Positions 1 to 10,905 of a DNA stretch of 64,000 nt are shown piece after piece. Positions within the stretch are counted from its first letter, which is position 1. Each line of letters opens with the position of its first letter. Made by a program: the position numbers and the translations under genes. Under the pieces are notes generated by a model. The model was given only the letters and a program-made list of their open reading frames with translations, was not told where the DNA came from and ran no database searches. Source of the stretch: Cocos nucifera (lineage: Eukaryota; Streptophyta; Magnoliopsida; Arecales; Arecaceae). The stretch spans positions 186,001-250,000 of the forward strand of contig QRFJ01000493.1 of assembly GCA_006176705.1 (NCBI GenBank). The letters are read 5' to 3'.

Positions 1-1039
1 CAAGTCAGAAAAGGATTGTCTTAATTTATGAGATAAATTTGAGACAACATCTGCCATTTTTCGTCACCTGCTAAATCTTGTTTTGGACATTTGGTCAAAC
101 ATTGACCTTTGATACTTAGACATCTGCCCATGTGTCATGCATTCATAGAAAAAAATTTTTGGACCAATCCATTTGCTAAAATGTAGATGGATAAGGGGCG
201 CATGCCTAGGCAGGCATGCATCCATGGATAAAGCATCTGGAGTCCCATACAGATGGTACTCCAATTGCTTCAGGGTTTCTAGCTAGGTGGCATCAAAGAC
301 TTGTCTTTGACCAATCTTGGCACCATCTAAGGATGATTCAGAGGGGCTCTCATCTGATTGGATCAAATGATGTCATCCCATCAATCAAATTTAGATCTGA
401 TAGCATAAAAGGCCATGATTGGCTGGGATGATGTGGCACTGCATGGTGCAACAAGGTCTATAAAAATCCTATCTGTGCCAAGATTAAAAAAGTTTGATCC
501 ATTGCCCATGCCATAAGGCTACCCCTCTCCCTCCTCCATGCCATCTTTAGGTGTTCTCTCTCCTACCCATGTCCAAGAATTTTTGGGTAGAAGTTTGGTG
601 CGATCCAAGCAAGAGAAAGGCAACAGAAAAAGGAAGAAGGTAGCACTGCTGCAAGAGACAACTCATATCTTCGAAAGAAGTTTTGAAGATCTTCAAAATT
701 AGATTCAGATCTAATTTTTGGAGAGGTGATAAAGAAGGAGAAGATCTCAAGATCCTACTCGAGTGGATACCAGTAGAGGTCAGGCACTTGTGTGGCTAGA
801 TCCAGAACCTTAGGCAGACATCAGGATCATCATAGGATAATTAGATTACCCTCAATAAGATAAATTAAATTAAATTTAATTTATTATTTATTTTATTTTA
901 TTTTTTTATTAGATCAATAATATTAAATTTGGAAAGTCTTAGATCTGATCTGGATCCAAGAGAAATTTTTTTGAAATATCTCTCTTGATGCAATCAGATC
1001 TGAACGAACCAGATCCAAAAAACTAGGTTTTCCTTTTCA
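1..1039 (+). mobile_element. Cop1-family LTR, right part only
   Basis: From the first base this follows the second half of the Cop1 LTRs at about 37740-38779 and 44270-45267, with the same landmarks in order: the CAGGTCAGAAAAGGATTGTC start, a TATA box (TATAAAAAT, 459-467), a pyrimidine-rich leader and a TTTTCCTTTTCA end at 1039. No primer site follows position 1039, so this is probably a 3' LTR or solo LTR cut by the window edge. The open frames inside are not conserved coding sequence. Confidence 0.75.
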
Positions 1040-1947
1040 CCGCCCCATCTTTTAATTAATTCTTCTCTTATTCTATGAAAATAATCTCCTTTTTGTGCTC
1101 CCAATCTTTCTGATCCATGCCAATAATTGTGGAGGAGGCGCCCAAGAGTTGGGCGCCCCAACGGCTTTCCATGTTTGGACATTCCTAGTCTAGGATTTTG
1201 ATCTAACTTGGACTCTTCCTTTTCTCTATTTATTGGATGAATTTTATTCTGATTTTTTCATAAAATATAGAGCTTTGAAAGAGGTTTGGGGTGTGCAAAA
1301 ATTAGAGGAAGAGGGTCCTTGGGCATGGGGTTCCATAGGCACCAAACTAGGTGTCTAGGTGAGAGAAAAGAGAAGAAGAAGAGGGTCTTCTTCTAGGACT
1401 GTTTTATTTTCAATCTCTCCTCTTTTTTTTGAATTTTTCTAATAGAGTCTCAGATTAGTAAACTCTCATCTTCCTTCTCATATTTTGGAGAGTCCAAATT
1501 TTGAAGAAGAAAGCATCAGATCGACCGTCGAAGAAGGATCAACACAGTACTAGCATGCTATGTTGATTTCCTGCATCGAACTTCAAATCAGAGATTGTAG
1601 GCTTGTGTGGATGACTCCTAGAGGCTGGATGCATATGTGGCTTATGACTTCATCCTCAAGTTTGGATCAGCAAGTTAGAACGTCTAACTTGCTCAGGTAA
1701 TAGATATGATCTATAAACTTCATACCTGCATTTGATGTAGTGTAGATCTAGGTTGATTTGATCAATCTTTTACTTTCTTATTTAATTTTAATTTTTAATT
1801 TAATATCATGCCTTGATCATGTAATAGATCTAAGATCTAGGTGTTTACATATTTATTTAAATAAATATTTAATTTATTTAAGTCTTCCACTATAAGATCT
1901 TAAAAAAGTTTTCAAGATCTACCTATAAAACCCTAGATCAAAAACCC
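1040..1947. other. AT-rich sequence without a gene
   Basis: No convincing coding frame. The middle (about 1280-1680) looks like another LTR leader, with a purine-rich block, CT-rich stretches and direct GAGTCTC-type motifs, but I found no partner copy in the window. It replaces the first roughly 230 bases expected for the Cop3 LTR that starts abruptly at about 1948, so it is either an insertion or the flank of a deletion. Confidence 0.4.
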
Positions 1948-3370
1948 TAGATATGATCTCCATGATCTAAATCCATCAAAAGAAGCTATGGTGTTGTGCT
2001 ATAGCCACACACTTATTTGACCTCTATGGTTGGTCCACATGGAGTTTCTATTCCTGACCAGCTCCATCGGAGTGCTAGCTCCTCGCTTGAGGCCTTCGAC
2101 GGCTAATCATGATCAATCCAATTGATCATCTTCTTTTTGATATTTTGGATCCTCCAAAAAATTAGAACATATGCTTCAGAGGATGATGAAATGCTAGTTC
2201 AAATTTGGTGGTGATTCGATGCTCACAGCACTCGATCTCTCCACCCAAATCTAGAGACCTAGTTCTAGGGTTTCACTCATCCAAAAAAAACTTGATGAGC
2301 CGGAATCCCTCTTATGCCCTCTATCTATGGAGTTTTTCCATGAAACAAATTTTCATGGATTGTGGACTCTCTAATCTACCATACATCCTTCTCAAAATAT
2401 TTTTTAGATTGGTGATAAAAGAAGGAAAAAATGAATGGCATAAGAGAAGAGTAATGGGCGTAGAGCACAACTTTCTCCCTCTTTGGACTTTTCTCACCCC
2501 TAGGACATGCGCCCTTCTTTGACTTTTCTTTCTTAGAACACCCTCACATTCCCACTCTCTTCTCAGCACATGCCTACAAAAACATCCAGCTTTAATTAGC
2601 ATGATATAGATGGGAAGAATGCATGGGAAGGATAAGGGTTGGAGGTTGAACTTGTTTCAACCTCTCAACCAATTTCAAATTCAAAAACCTTTTCATCCTT
2701 ATCCAACACCCATCTCAAGTGGGTAACATGCAGAAGGACTCTCTTTCTATGTGCCCATATTGAAAAGCACATCAAAATGTGTGACAAAACCAAAAGGGGG
2801 CATAGAGAGGTGAATGGATAAGGATGGGGAGTTAGGGTGTTAACCAATAGTTTGAATTCAAAATTCAAAACCAACTTCAACTTAATCCAACTCTTAGATC
2901 AGGTCAAAGGTAGAAGAAAAGAGTGGCACACATCCATTTCTGCATGAGAAAATCTTACGTAAATTCTAGATGGGGCATGCGTCAAGATGGAAAAGTCAAA
3001 TATGGTGGGAGCTTGGAAGAGTTTGAATTCAAATCTTATTTGACTTTGTCCAAACTGGTTTCAACCAAATCAATTAATTTAAATCAATTAAACTAGGTTA
3101 AATCCAACCAAATTAGGCTTAACCCAATCTAATAAAATTTTAATCAAATTAAAAATTAATTAGGTCCAGCCCCTGATCAAATCAGGGTCAAATCTTTCAT
3201 AGCGATTAGATCATCTCATGACCAGATCGAATCAAATCCAGTCGAATCAAATTCAGTTGGACTTGATCGAATTCTCATCACTCAATTAAATTGAGTTAAT
3301 TAGTAATCAAATTACTAATTAATCTTTAAAAAATATAGAGTCCTAATTTGGTGGGTGTCTGGGCAATAGA
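1948..3370 (-). mobile_element. Copy B 3' LTR, first piece
   Basis: Aligns with 29950-31370 of the other copy B LTR. Shared landmarks are AAAGAAGCTATG, GGTTGGTCCACA, AGTGCTAGCTCCTC and GGTGGGTGTCTRGGCAATAG. It ends exactly where the Cop2 element enters; the last five bases ATAGA (3366-3370) are the target duplication. The LTR resumes at 8959. Open frames such as 2205-2522 and 2665-2880 have counterparts at 30204-30485 and 30838-31038 only because this is a duplicated LTR. Confidence 0.85.
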
Positions 3371-4089
3371 TGAAAGGGCAAGTGTGGTGCTCCCAAGTCT
3401 TAGGAGACCACGAAGGAGTCAAGGTGGTGGCTCATGAAGGCTAGGATTGGTCAAAGATGTATTAGCAAAGATAAAGAGGCTGACATATAGTTGGGCTAGC
3501 TCGGATATGCAGTTGAACCAGCTCAATCTAAGATCGAGCCAGCTCGGCCCATATCCTAGTCGACTGTCTCAGGTAGACAGAAGACATGGTTCAGGAAGAC
3601 GTAGTCGAGCTGGCTTGACTTCTGATCGAGCCAGCTCGACGATGGTGAATAGATCTGGATGGATTTTCTATTTGATCTTAGATTAGGTCTAATCCAAGGG
3701 GTCTTAAGGTTTGGTATGAGATGTCTTAAGATAGCTAATTCATGTATTGGACTAGATCTTTAGTCTGGTGGATGAGAGCATGCAAGACATGGGTTTACAT
3801 GGGCTTGGGTGAGTGTTTTCATGTATGGGTTAGCCAAAAAATTTTTTTAGGGCTAAGTCATGTTGACTTAGGGTATCTATATATATACTTATATATATAG
3901 ATTACTGATAAGAGAAGAAATTGAATCCCTTTTCTCTCTGAAACCCTAGCTTTCTCTCTTTCTCACTCTGCTGCTGCCTCATCTTTTTGTCATCTGATCT
4001 TTATCTTTCTTGCTATTATCTCCAACTTGCTTTCTTAGAGTTCGTAGGAGGTACAAAATTTTTCATAGGTCCAAAAATAATTCATAACA
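3371..4089 (+). mobile_element. Cop2 5' LTR
   Basis: 719 bp, TG...CA ends, followed at once by the primer site. Positions 3480-3650 hold repeated GAGCCAGCTCGA/GAGCTGGCTTGA motifs. A dyad and TATA run lie at 3853-3890. By eye it is roughly 90% identical to the 3' LTR, which has a deletion in the GAGCCAGCTCG motif region. Confidence 0.93.
3853..3890 (+). promoter_or_regulatory. Cop2 5' LTR dyad plus TATA box
   Basis: CTAAGTCA-TGT-TGACTTAG (3853-3871) is a perfect 8-bp inverted repeat, followed after five bases by CTATATATATAC (3877-3888). The position, about 200 bp before the LTR end, suits the U3 promoter. The dyad half resembles TGA(C/G)TCA bZIP sites; that link is inference. Confidence 0.6.
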
Positions 4090-4090
4090 A

Positions 4091-4106
4091 GTGGTATCAG
4101 AGATAA
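4091..4106 (+). other. Primer binding site (tRNA-iMet type)
   Basis: TGGTATCAGAGAT begins at 4092, two bases after the LTR end. TGGTATCAGAG complements the 3' end of initiator methionine tRNA and is the usual plant copia primer site. Confidence 0.9.
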
Positions 4107-4236
4107 GTTGTGTGGAAGGAGGAGAAGATGCCTGAAAGTTGAAGATCTTCAGCTGCTATGAATTCAACAAGGTCCTGTCAAGGTTTTCTCAAATTTTTAA
4201 GATCTATGTTGCATTTTTTTTGGCTTGGATCCAGCT

Positions 4237-4992
4237 ATGGGAAGCAACATGAAGGTTGATTTTGAGAAGTTCGTTGGGAAAGAAAATTTTTCCATATAGA
4301 AAGTTTATGTGGAAGATCCTTTCGTTCAAGCTGAATTGGATCAGGCATTGGAGGAGAAGCCTGAAGGAATGTCAGATCACTAATGGATATCTCTAAAAAA
4401 GAAGGCCTACTCTATGATCAGAGGATGCTTGTTAGATGTGACACTCTATTCAGTTTTAGAGGAGAGGACCTTAAGAGGCTTGTGGTCAAAGTTGCAAACC
4501 ATGTATGTAGATAAGAATATGTGCAACAAGCTGATGTTGAAGAAGAGACTATACAGCCATCAGATGCAGGAAGGCAGAGATGTCTTGTGATACATCCAAA
4601 AATTTGACTAGATATGCAACGAGTTACTGAATATTAGAGTGAAGATGGAGGAAGAAGATAAATCATTGCTTCTATTATGCTCGTTGCCGTCGTCCTATGA
4701 TCCATTGGTGACGATGCTGCTTTATAGTAAGGAGACCCTAGAGTATGAAGACATGATTTTGGTATTGTGAACCAACGAACAGCAGGAGAACTTGACTAAG
4801 GAAGGTGTTCCCCAAGAGGGCTTGACCGTGGGAGAGAGACCTAGAAGATCAAAGGAGAGAGGCAAGTCAAGGAGAAGAGCAAGAACAGGAAGGAAGCCAG
4901 ATGCTACAAGCGCAACAAGATTGGACACTTCAGGCATGATAGCCCATAATGGAAGAACAAGAGGAGAAAAAAGAGTGGATCTGATGCATTGA
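4237..4992 (+). pseudogene. gag: Cop2 gag (UBN2-type) pseudogene
   Basis: Starts at ATG 4237, a product opening with MGSNMKVDFEKF. The copia gag core can be read in one frame through LDQALEEKPEGM, YSMIRGCLLDVTLYSVLEE, LWSKLQTMYVDKNMCNKL and LPSSYDPLVTMLL to a basic C-terminus at 4992. In-frame stops occur (for example near 4298, 4381 and 4588), several where Trp or Gln is expected. No intact CCHC zinc knuckle is visible. The reading then shifts by one base into protease. The product would have been the capsid protein of a cytoplasmic virus-like particle. Confidence 0.85.
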
Positions 4993-5212
4993 GTATAGTG
5001 ATTGATAGTGAGGTGGAGGATGACCTCTTGATTGAATTAGATGGTCATAGAAGATACACAGATGTATGGATCCTGGATTTAGCTTGTTCTCATCACTACA
5101 CCCCAAATCGATCTTGGTTTATCTCACACACCAAGATTGATGAGGAGAGTGTGACACTTGGAGATGATCACCCATATAGAGTCGCTGGTATTGGAAGCAT
5201 CTAGATGAGGAT
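4977..5212 (+). pseudogene. Cop2 retropepsin pseudogene, active site lost
   Basis: Frame-shifted relative to gag. VWILDLACSHHYTPNRSWF (from about 5065) is the copia protease active-site region. The family has D-S/T-G where this copy has D-L-A, so the catalytic triad is broken. VAGIGSI is followed by a TAG stop, then the frame continues MKHVPDLKKNLMSLG, which is typical of the region just after retropepsin. Confidence 0.8.
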
Positions 5213-6379
5213 GTTTGATGGGATGGTGCGGACTCTCATAAATATGAAGCACGTCCCAGATTTGAAGAAAAATCTCATGTCACTGGGCTATTTGGAGCAG
5301 AGTGGCTGCAACTTCAGCAACCATGCCAGGAGTGGAGTTCTCAATATCTCCAAGGTGCTATGGTGGTGATGAGGGGTAGGAGGATGGAGAACAATCTGTA
5401 CAAGTTGGTTGAATCTATGGTGATTGGGAAATCTGATGCAATGGCAGCAATGCAAGATCAGCAGGGGACTTATCAGTTGTGGCACTATCGCCCAGGCCAC
5501 ATGGGTGACCGTCGGATGAAGGAGATGAGAAAATATGGTCTAATTTCAGATCTAGATGAAGGTGTTATAGAGATATGTGAGCCATGCCAGATGGAAAAAT
5601 AGAGAAGAGTATAGTTTGCTATCAGTTCAGCCCACACTACAGCCCCACTGGAATTGGTTCACACTGATGTGTGGGGGCCAACTCCATTTCTAGCCAGAAA
5701 TGGAGCGAGATACTTCTTGATCTTTATAGATAATTTTTCAAAGAAGGTATGGGTCTACTTCATAAAGAAGAAATCAAAAGTCTTCACCAGGTTCAAGGTG
5801 TGGAAAGCTGAGGTGGAGAAAGAACACAGGTCAAAACTTGAAGTGTCTACAGTCAGACAACGACTAAGAATACACCAGCAAAGAGTTTCAAGACTTTTGT
5901 GAGGAGTGTGGTATCAAAAGATACTTCTCGGTAAAAAAACTTTTCAACAAAATGGGGTGGCTAAAAGAATTAACAGAACCCTTTTGAGAAAGGCATGGTG
6001 TATGAGGCTGTAGGCAGGGCTTCCGAAGGTGTTCTGGATTGATATAGTGGATGTAGCCTATTATCTGATGAATTGATCATCTCATTCAAAGTTTGATGGT
6101 GGTATTTTAGAGGAAAGATGGTCTAGAAGGAAGATTAGGCTAAGCCATCTAAGAGTTTTTGGGTGCACAGCTTTTGTGTACATTGATGCTGGTGAGCGGA
6201 GCAAGTTGGATGTGAGATCATGAAAGATGGCATTCTTGGAGTTAAGGGATACTAGCTGTGGGATCCCTTGGAGAAGAAGGTTGTCATTAGTAGGAATGTC
6301 ATCTTCAATGAAAATATAATTTTCCAAAGGCGAGATGGCATGAAGGAGCAGTAGATGCAGTAGGAGGTCCAGCAGGGCA
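5213..6379 (+). pseudogene. Cop2 integrase pseudogene
   Basis: 5360-5602 carries a GAG-pre-integrase zinc region (LWHYRPGHMGDRRMKEM then CEPCQMEK), and 5654-5902 the integrase core start (HTDVWGPTPF, with the first catalytic Asp present, then FLIFIDNFSKKVWVYF). A frameshift near 5880-5900 destroys the segment that should hold the second Asp. Later pieces in other frames still read QQNGVAKRINRTLLRKAW and LSHLRVFGCTAFVY. It would have joined cDNA ends to chromosomal DNA. Confidence 0.85.
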
Positions 6380-8284
6380 GCGCTTGATAGTTAACATCTT
6401 ACTCTATTTTGCCACTTATAGGTGCATTAGGAGAACTTGGTATTCAGGTAGAGCACTCACCGAAGGTGTCTCCATAGGTGGAGAGAGCTCAAATAGGTAA
6501 TAGAAGTCAGGAGGCCCAACAAGAGCAAGCTGGACCTAGGATGGATATCGGGATTGTGCTGCACAAGTCCAAAAGAAACAATAGACAACTGGAATGATAT
6601 GGCTTCGAAGATATACTCATATGCCCTGGTGATAGCAAACGGAGACCCATACACCTACGAGGAGGCTATGTATAGCCAGGTTAGGAAGAGGTTGGTCCAA
6701 GCAATGTTCGAGGAGATGCAGGCTCTTCACAAAAATGAGACATGGCATTTGGTGCAGTTGCCACAAGGAAAGAAATCCATTGGTTGCAAGTGGATTTACC
6801 AACGCAAAGAGGGGTCTTCAGAGCAGGAAGGTGTCAGGTATAAGACGTGGTTTGTGGCCAAAGGATACTTCCGAAAGAAAGGCATTGATTTCAGCAAAGT
6901 ATTTTCTCCTATCGTAAAGCATACTTCCATCAGAATGTTGCTAAGCATTATGGCAGGTTAGGACTTGGAGCTGGAGCAGATGGATGTCAAGACGGCATTC
7001 CTCCATGGGCATTTGTAAGAGAGCATTTATATGGAGCAGCCACTAGGGTTCCAAGATCCAAGAGTAGAAGAAAAGGTCAGTTTGCTGTAGAAATCATTGT
7101 ATGGGCTGAAGCAATTGCCAAGTTAATGGTACAAGCAATTTAACTCATATATAAGGAGCATTGAACTTTTCAGGTGTGAGTATGACTCTTGTGTATATGT
7201 TAAATCTTTAGAAGATGAGTTTAGGATGTTTCTACTCTTGTATGTAGATGACATGCTTATAGCATGCAAGAGTAGAAAGGTTGTGCAAGAACTAAAGGCA
7301 GTCTTGTCTCGGAAGTTTGAGATAAAGAATTTGGAGCCTACAAGAAAGATCTTAGGCATAAAAATCTTCAGAGATCAAGCCAAGAGGATGCTGCATTTAT
7401 CTCAGAAAGGCTACATCAGAAAGATCTTGGAGAGGTTTGGGATGAAGGAAGCATAACCAATGGAGCTGCCACTTGCCGGACACTTTAGACTCTCAAAGAT
7501 GATGTCACCACAAACTGAGGTGAAGGCTCTAGAGATGGAGAGAACACCATATGCCTCTGATGTAGGAAGCTTAATGTATGCCATTGTATGTTGTAGACTA
7601 GATATCGTCCATGCAGTGAGCCAGGTCGGTAGGATCATGGCATAGCCTGGTAAGGAGCACTAGCGAGCAATGAAGTGGATCTTTAGGTACTTGGCGGATA
7701 CTATTGGAGTTGGCATCTACTATGGACCGTAAGATGGAGTTGAGAAACTCTCTGACATGTCTAAGGAAGCTTGGGGGCAGATAAATGGGTTTTTGGATGT
7801 AGATTTTGGTGGAGACATGGACACTCGATTGTCAATGATTGGCTTTATGTTTAGCCTATTTGGAGGTCCAGTCTCATGGAGATTATGCTTGCAACCCATC
7901 ACGGCCTTATCTACAACTAAGGCAGAATACATAGGTGTTACAGAGGCTGCAAAGGAGGCACTATAATTGAAAGGATTGGCATTGGAGATGGATCTCATAT
8001 AGGAGGCTGTCAGGGTGCATTGTGATAGCTAGAGTGCATTATTTCTTGCTCAAACCTTTGTCTACCATGCAAGGACGAAACACATCAACATCAGGTACCA
8101 CCAGATTAGAGAGCTTATGAAAGAAGGTGAAGTAAAGTTGATGAAAATCTACACCAAGGAGAATCCAGCGGATGCATTAATAAAAGTTTTTCCTCAGGAT
8201 TGCTTTTGTAAATATATAAAATTGATGTGTTTGATGGATAGAATAGATTTGCCTCAAGCCTTGGGACACCATGGTAGAGATTGA
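6380..8284 (+). pseudogene. Cop2 reverse transcriptase-RNase H pseudogene
   Basis: The reverse transcriptase starts within 6554-6961 (WHLVQLPQGKKSIGCKWIY, YKTWFVAKGYFRKKGIDF), continues with LELEQMDVKTAFLHG and SLYGLKQ, and keeps its YVDD catalytic box in LLLYVDDMLIACKS (7226-7456). Copia RNase H follows: ALSTTKAEYIGVTEAAKEAL (7757-7966), then VHCDS and KHINIRYHQIRE. About ten in-frame stops, many at expected Trp or Gln codons, inactivate it. The final TGA (8282-8284) overlaps the first bases of the 3' LTR. Confidence 0.9.
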
Positions 8285-8958
8285 AAGGGCATGTGTGATG
8301 ATCCCTAGTCATGGGAGACCGTGAAGGAGTTAAGGTGGTGGCTCTTGAAGGCTAGGATTGGCTGGAGATGTATCAGCAAAGATAAGAAGGCTGGCAGACA
8401 ATTGGCTAGTTCGGATATGCAGTCGAGCCGGCTATCTCAGGCAGACAGAAGATATGGTTCGGGGAGATACAGTCGAGCTGGCTTGGCTTCTAACTGAGCC
8501 AGCTTGATGGTGGCAAATAGATATGGATGGGTTTTCTGTTTGATCTTAGATTGGGTTTAATCCAAGGAATCTTAAGGCTTGGTATGAGAGATCTTAAGGT
8601 GGCTAATTCATGTGTTGGACTAGATCTTTAGTCCAGGGGATGAGAGCAAGCAAGACATGGGTTTACATCGGCTTGGGTGAGTGTTTTCATGTATGGGTTA
8701 ATCGAGAAAAGTTTTTTAGGGCTGAGTCGTATTGACTCAGGATGTCTATATATATACTTGTATATGTAGATTACGGATAAGAGAAGGAATTGAATCCCTT
8801 TTCTTCCTAAAATCCTAGCTTTCTCTCTTTCTCACTCTGCCGCCATCTCATCTTCTTATCATCTGATCTTTATCTTTCTTGCTATCATCTCCAACTTGCT
8901 TCCTTAGAGTTGATAGAAGGTACAAGAGTTTTCATAGATCCAGAAATAATTCATAACA
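8282..8958 (+). mobile_element. Cop2 3' LTR
   Basis: 677 bp, same ends as the 5' LTR. It is preceded by a weak purine tract and followed by target duplication ATAGA (8959-8963). It retains TATA and a diverged copy of the dyad (8722-8757). Confidence 0.93.
8722..8757 (+). promoter_or_regulatory. Cop2 3' LTR dyad plus TATA box
   Basis: CTGAGTCG-TAT-TGACTCAG (8722-8740) matches the 5' LTR dyad. Base 3 has gone A to G and its partner T to C, so pairing is kept. CTATATATATAC follows at 8746. Confidence 0.55.
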
Positions 8959-10145
8959 ATAGAGTCCCATCAACATGAAACTCCTAAAGAGTCCCAAATC
9001 AGTAGGATTCTTAAATCCAGTGTTCCAAATGAATGAAACTCATGATCACAAAGTCCTAGACCAGTAAAATTCTTGATTAGAGAGTTTCAGATAAGTAAGA
9101 CTCTAAGTCTTGGTCTAATGAGACCCAAAAGGATAGAGTCCTAGTCTAGTGGGACTCCTGATCATAGAGTCCCAGTCTAGTGGAACTCTTGACCATAGAG
9201 TCCTAGACCATTGAAATTCTTGATCATCCATCAGATTAGGTAGAAACATCTATTATGTATGACCCCATATATTCGAATCTTAAGCTGGTAGCAAAGAAAC
9301 TAATTTCCTATATCTATCGATGTGACCATATAGCAATGGTACTCGATGTTCAGATAGGTCAAAAAGTCGCAATGCAATAATGACGAACCTATGGCATATA
9401 GTACCATATAATTCATCCCCTTGACCTCGATGCTCAAAGAATGATCTAGAATTTACTGCCAATCCTAAAATTCATCCATAGTATATTTTAAAATTCAGTG
9501 TCCATCACATGGACCACCCTGATCGAGGATTTGCTAAATTAAAATATAGTGATGCACTTGCTCCAATACTTGGAGGGGTCAATCCCATCTTGACTCACGT
9601 AGCAACTTCATAAGTACTTGACTACACCTAGTAGCCTTTCGTTACTAAATTAGAAATTCAGATAGTCCGGTACCTAAGTGCAGTGAGTTGCTTGCAAGTC
9701 ACCGTGGTGATCTCAGGTCTAAGGAACACTTATATTCATATCCTTCGCAAGCAACTCTTGATAGTAGAGAGCTTTGTAGTTGGATCACATCCAATGAAAT
9801 AAGCCCCTACACTTCACCTGCAGCCATAATAGTATCTCCATACTTCTTGGTTAAAAGAAAAACTAATACTTATGGCACACAATGATCTACACTTAATACG
9901 TTGTCATCCTAGGTAACAACGAATTATTTGGTTGCGAATTGATTTTAAGGACTAAACAACAAATCCTTCTTTGTCGAGTCTAAATAGTCCTAAAGATTTC
10001 ATCACATAAGAGTTCATTACAAGAAGACGCACAACAGTGATGAAATGTCAAATTATTATTTTATTTATTAATAATTTAAGTATAATTATATTTAGCTCAT
10101 CCATCTATAATCTAGATGATTGGCTTTAGGATAGATTTTTCAACA
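8959..10145 (-). mobile_element. Copy B 3' LTR, second piece
   Basis: Resumes the copy B LTR after the Cop2 insertion and aligns with about 31371-32552. It ends TTTTTCAACA at 10145. On the minus strand this is the LTR start TGTTGAAAAAT, preceded by polypurine tract AAATGGGAGT (10146-10155). It contains a GAGTCCC repeat array and no gene; small open frames (9280-9462, 9688-9885) are LTR sequence. Confidence 0.88.
8960..9235. repeat. GAGTCCC hairpin minisatellite in copy B 3' LTR
   Basis: Imperfect repeats of roughly 30-40 bp built on RGAGTCCYA-GTCTAGT-GGGACTC, with inverted GAGTCC/GGACTC arms (best near 9139-9220). The same array lies at 31375-31640 in the other LTR. Cop2 inserted at its left edge. 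Confidence 0.65.
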
Positions 10146-10158
10146 ACTCCCATTTAGA

Positions 10159-10905
10159 CTAAAGCCATTCAGAATAGTATTGAATACCCATCTTTCATTT
10201 GTGATTGTCGAACTCTTTGATTCCAAGAGCCTTAGTAAAGGGGTCTACCACGTTCTCCTTTATGTCGATCTTCTGAAGCTCGACATCACCTCATTCCACG
10301 ATCTCTCGTACAAGATGATAGTATCGCACAATATGCTTGGTCCGCTGATGTGCCTTCGGCTCCTTTGCTTGAGCTATGGCTCCAGTGCTGTCATAGTATA
10401 GCAGAACCAGACCATCCAAGGAGGGTGCCACTCTCAGCTCATCGATGAACTTCCATAGCCATATAGCTTTCTTCACAGTATCGGATGCTACAACATACTT
10501 TGCCTTCCATACATAATCGGTCATAGTATGCTATTTGAAACTTTTTCAGCAGACCGCTCCATCGTTCAGGATAAACACATAACCTGACATACTCTCACAT
10601 CATCATGATCTGACTAAAAATTGGAATCAGTGTATCCCATAAGTTTTAAGTCAGTATCTCTATAGATGAGCCACTGATCCTTGGTATTTCTCAAATACTT
10701 CAGGATTGTCTTCACAACCTTCTAGTAATTCTCACCTGGATTAGACTGGTATCTGCTCACTACCTCTAGTGAATATGACATGTCTGATCTTGTACACATC
10801 ATGGCATACATAATAGAATCCACTGTCGAAGCATATGGTATTCTACTCATACACTCTCTCTTGAGGAGTTGTTAGACAATCTCTCTTTGAGAGAAAAATT
10901 TTATG
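10159..10905 (-). pseudogene. Copy B RNase H end of pol (continues at 25425)
   Basis: Minus-strand reading from the Gyp1 junction goes KIFLSKRDCLTTPQE, then YASTVDSIMYAMMCTRSD, then YVWKAKYVVASDTVKKAIWLWKF (10291-10524), then the terminal RTKHIVRYYHLVRE and KALGIKEFDNHK, ending at TAG (10159-10161). This is copia RNase H. At the junction the protein read IGH|K, so Gyp1 landed inside a codon run that can be rejoined to 25425. Several stops are present. Confidence 0.85.

Larger units (their letters stand above)
3371..8958 (+). mobile_element. Cop2 copia retrotransposon, complete but decayed
   Basis: A 5588-bp element with LTRs 3371-4089 and 8282-8958, both starting TGAAAGGGCA and ending TTCATAACA. 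A perfect 5-bp target duplication ATAGA lies at 3366-3370 and 8959-8963. The primer site starts at 4092. Gag, protease, integrase, reverse transcriptase and RNase H follow in copia order but with many stops and at least two frameshifts. The uninterrupted target sequence is visible in the other copy B LTR near 31370. Confidence 0.95.

Noticed and set aside
2205..2880. ORFs with counterparts at 30204-31038
   Set aside because: Both sets lie in the two copy B LTRs and are not preserved codon by codon.
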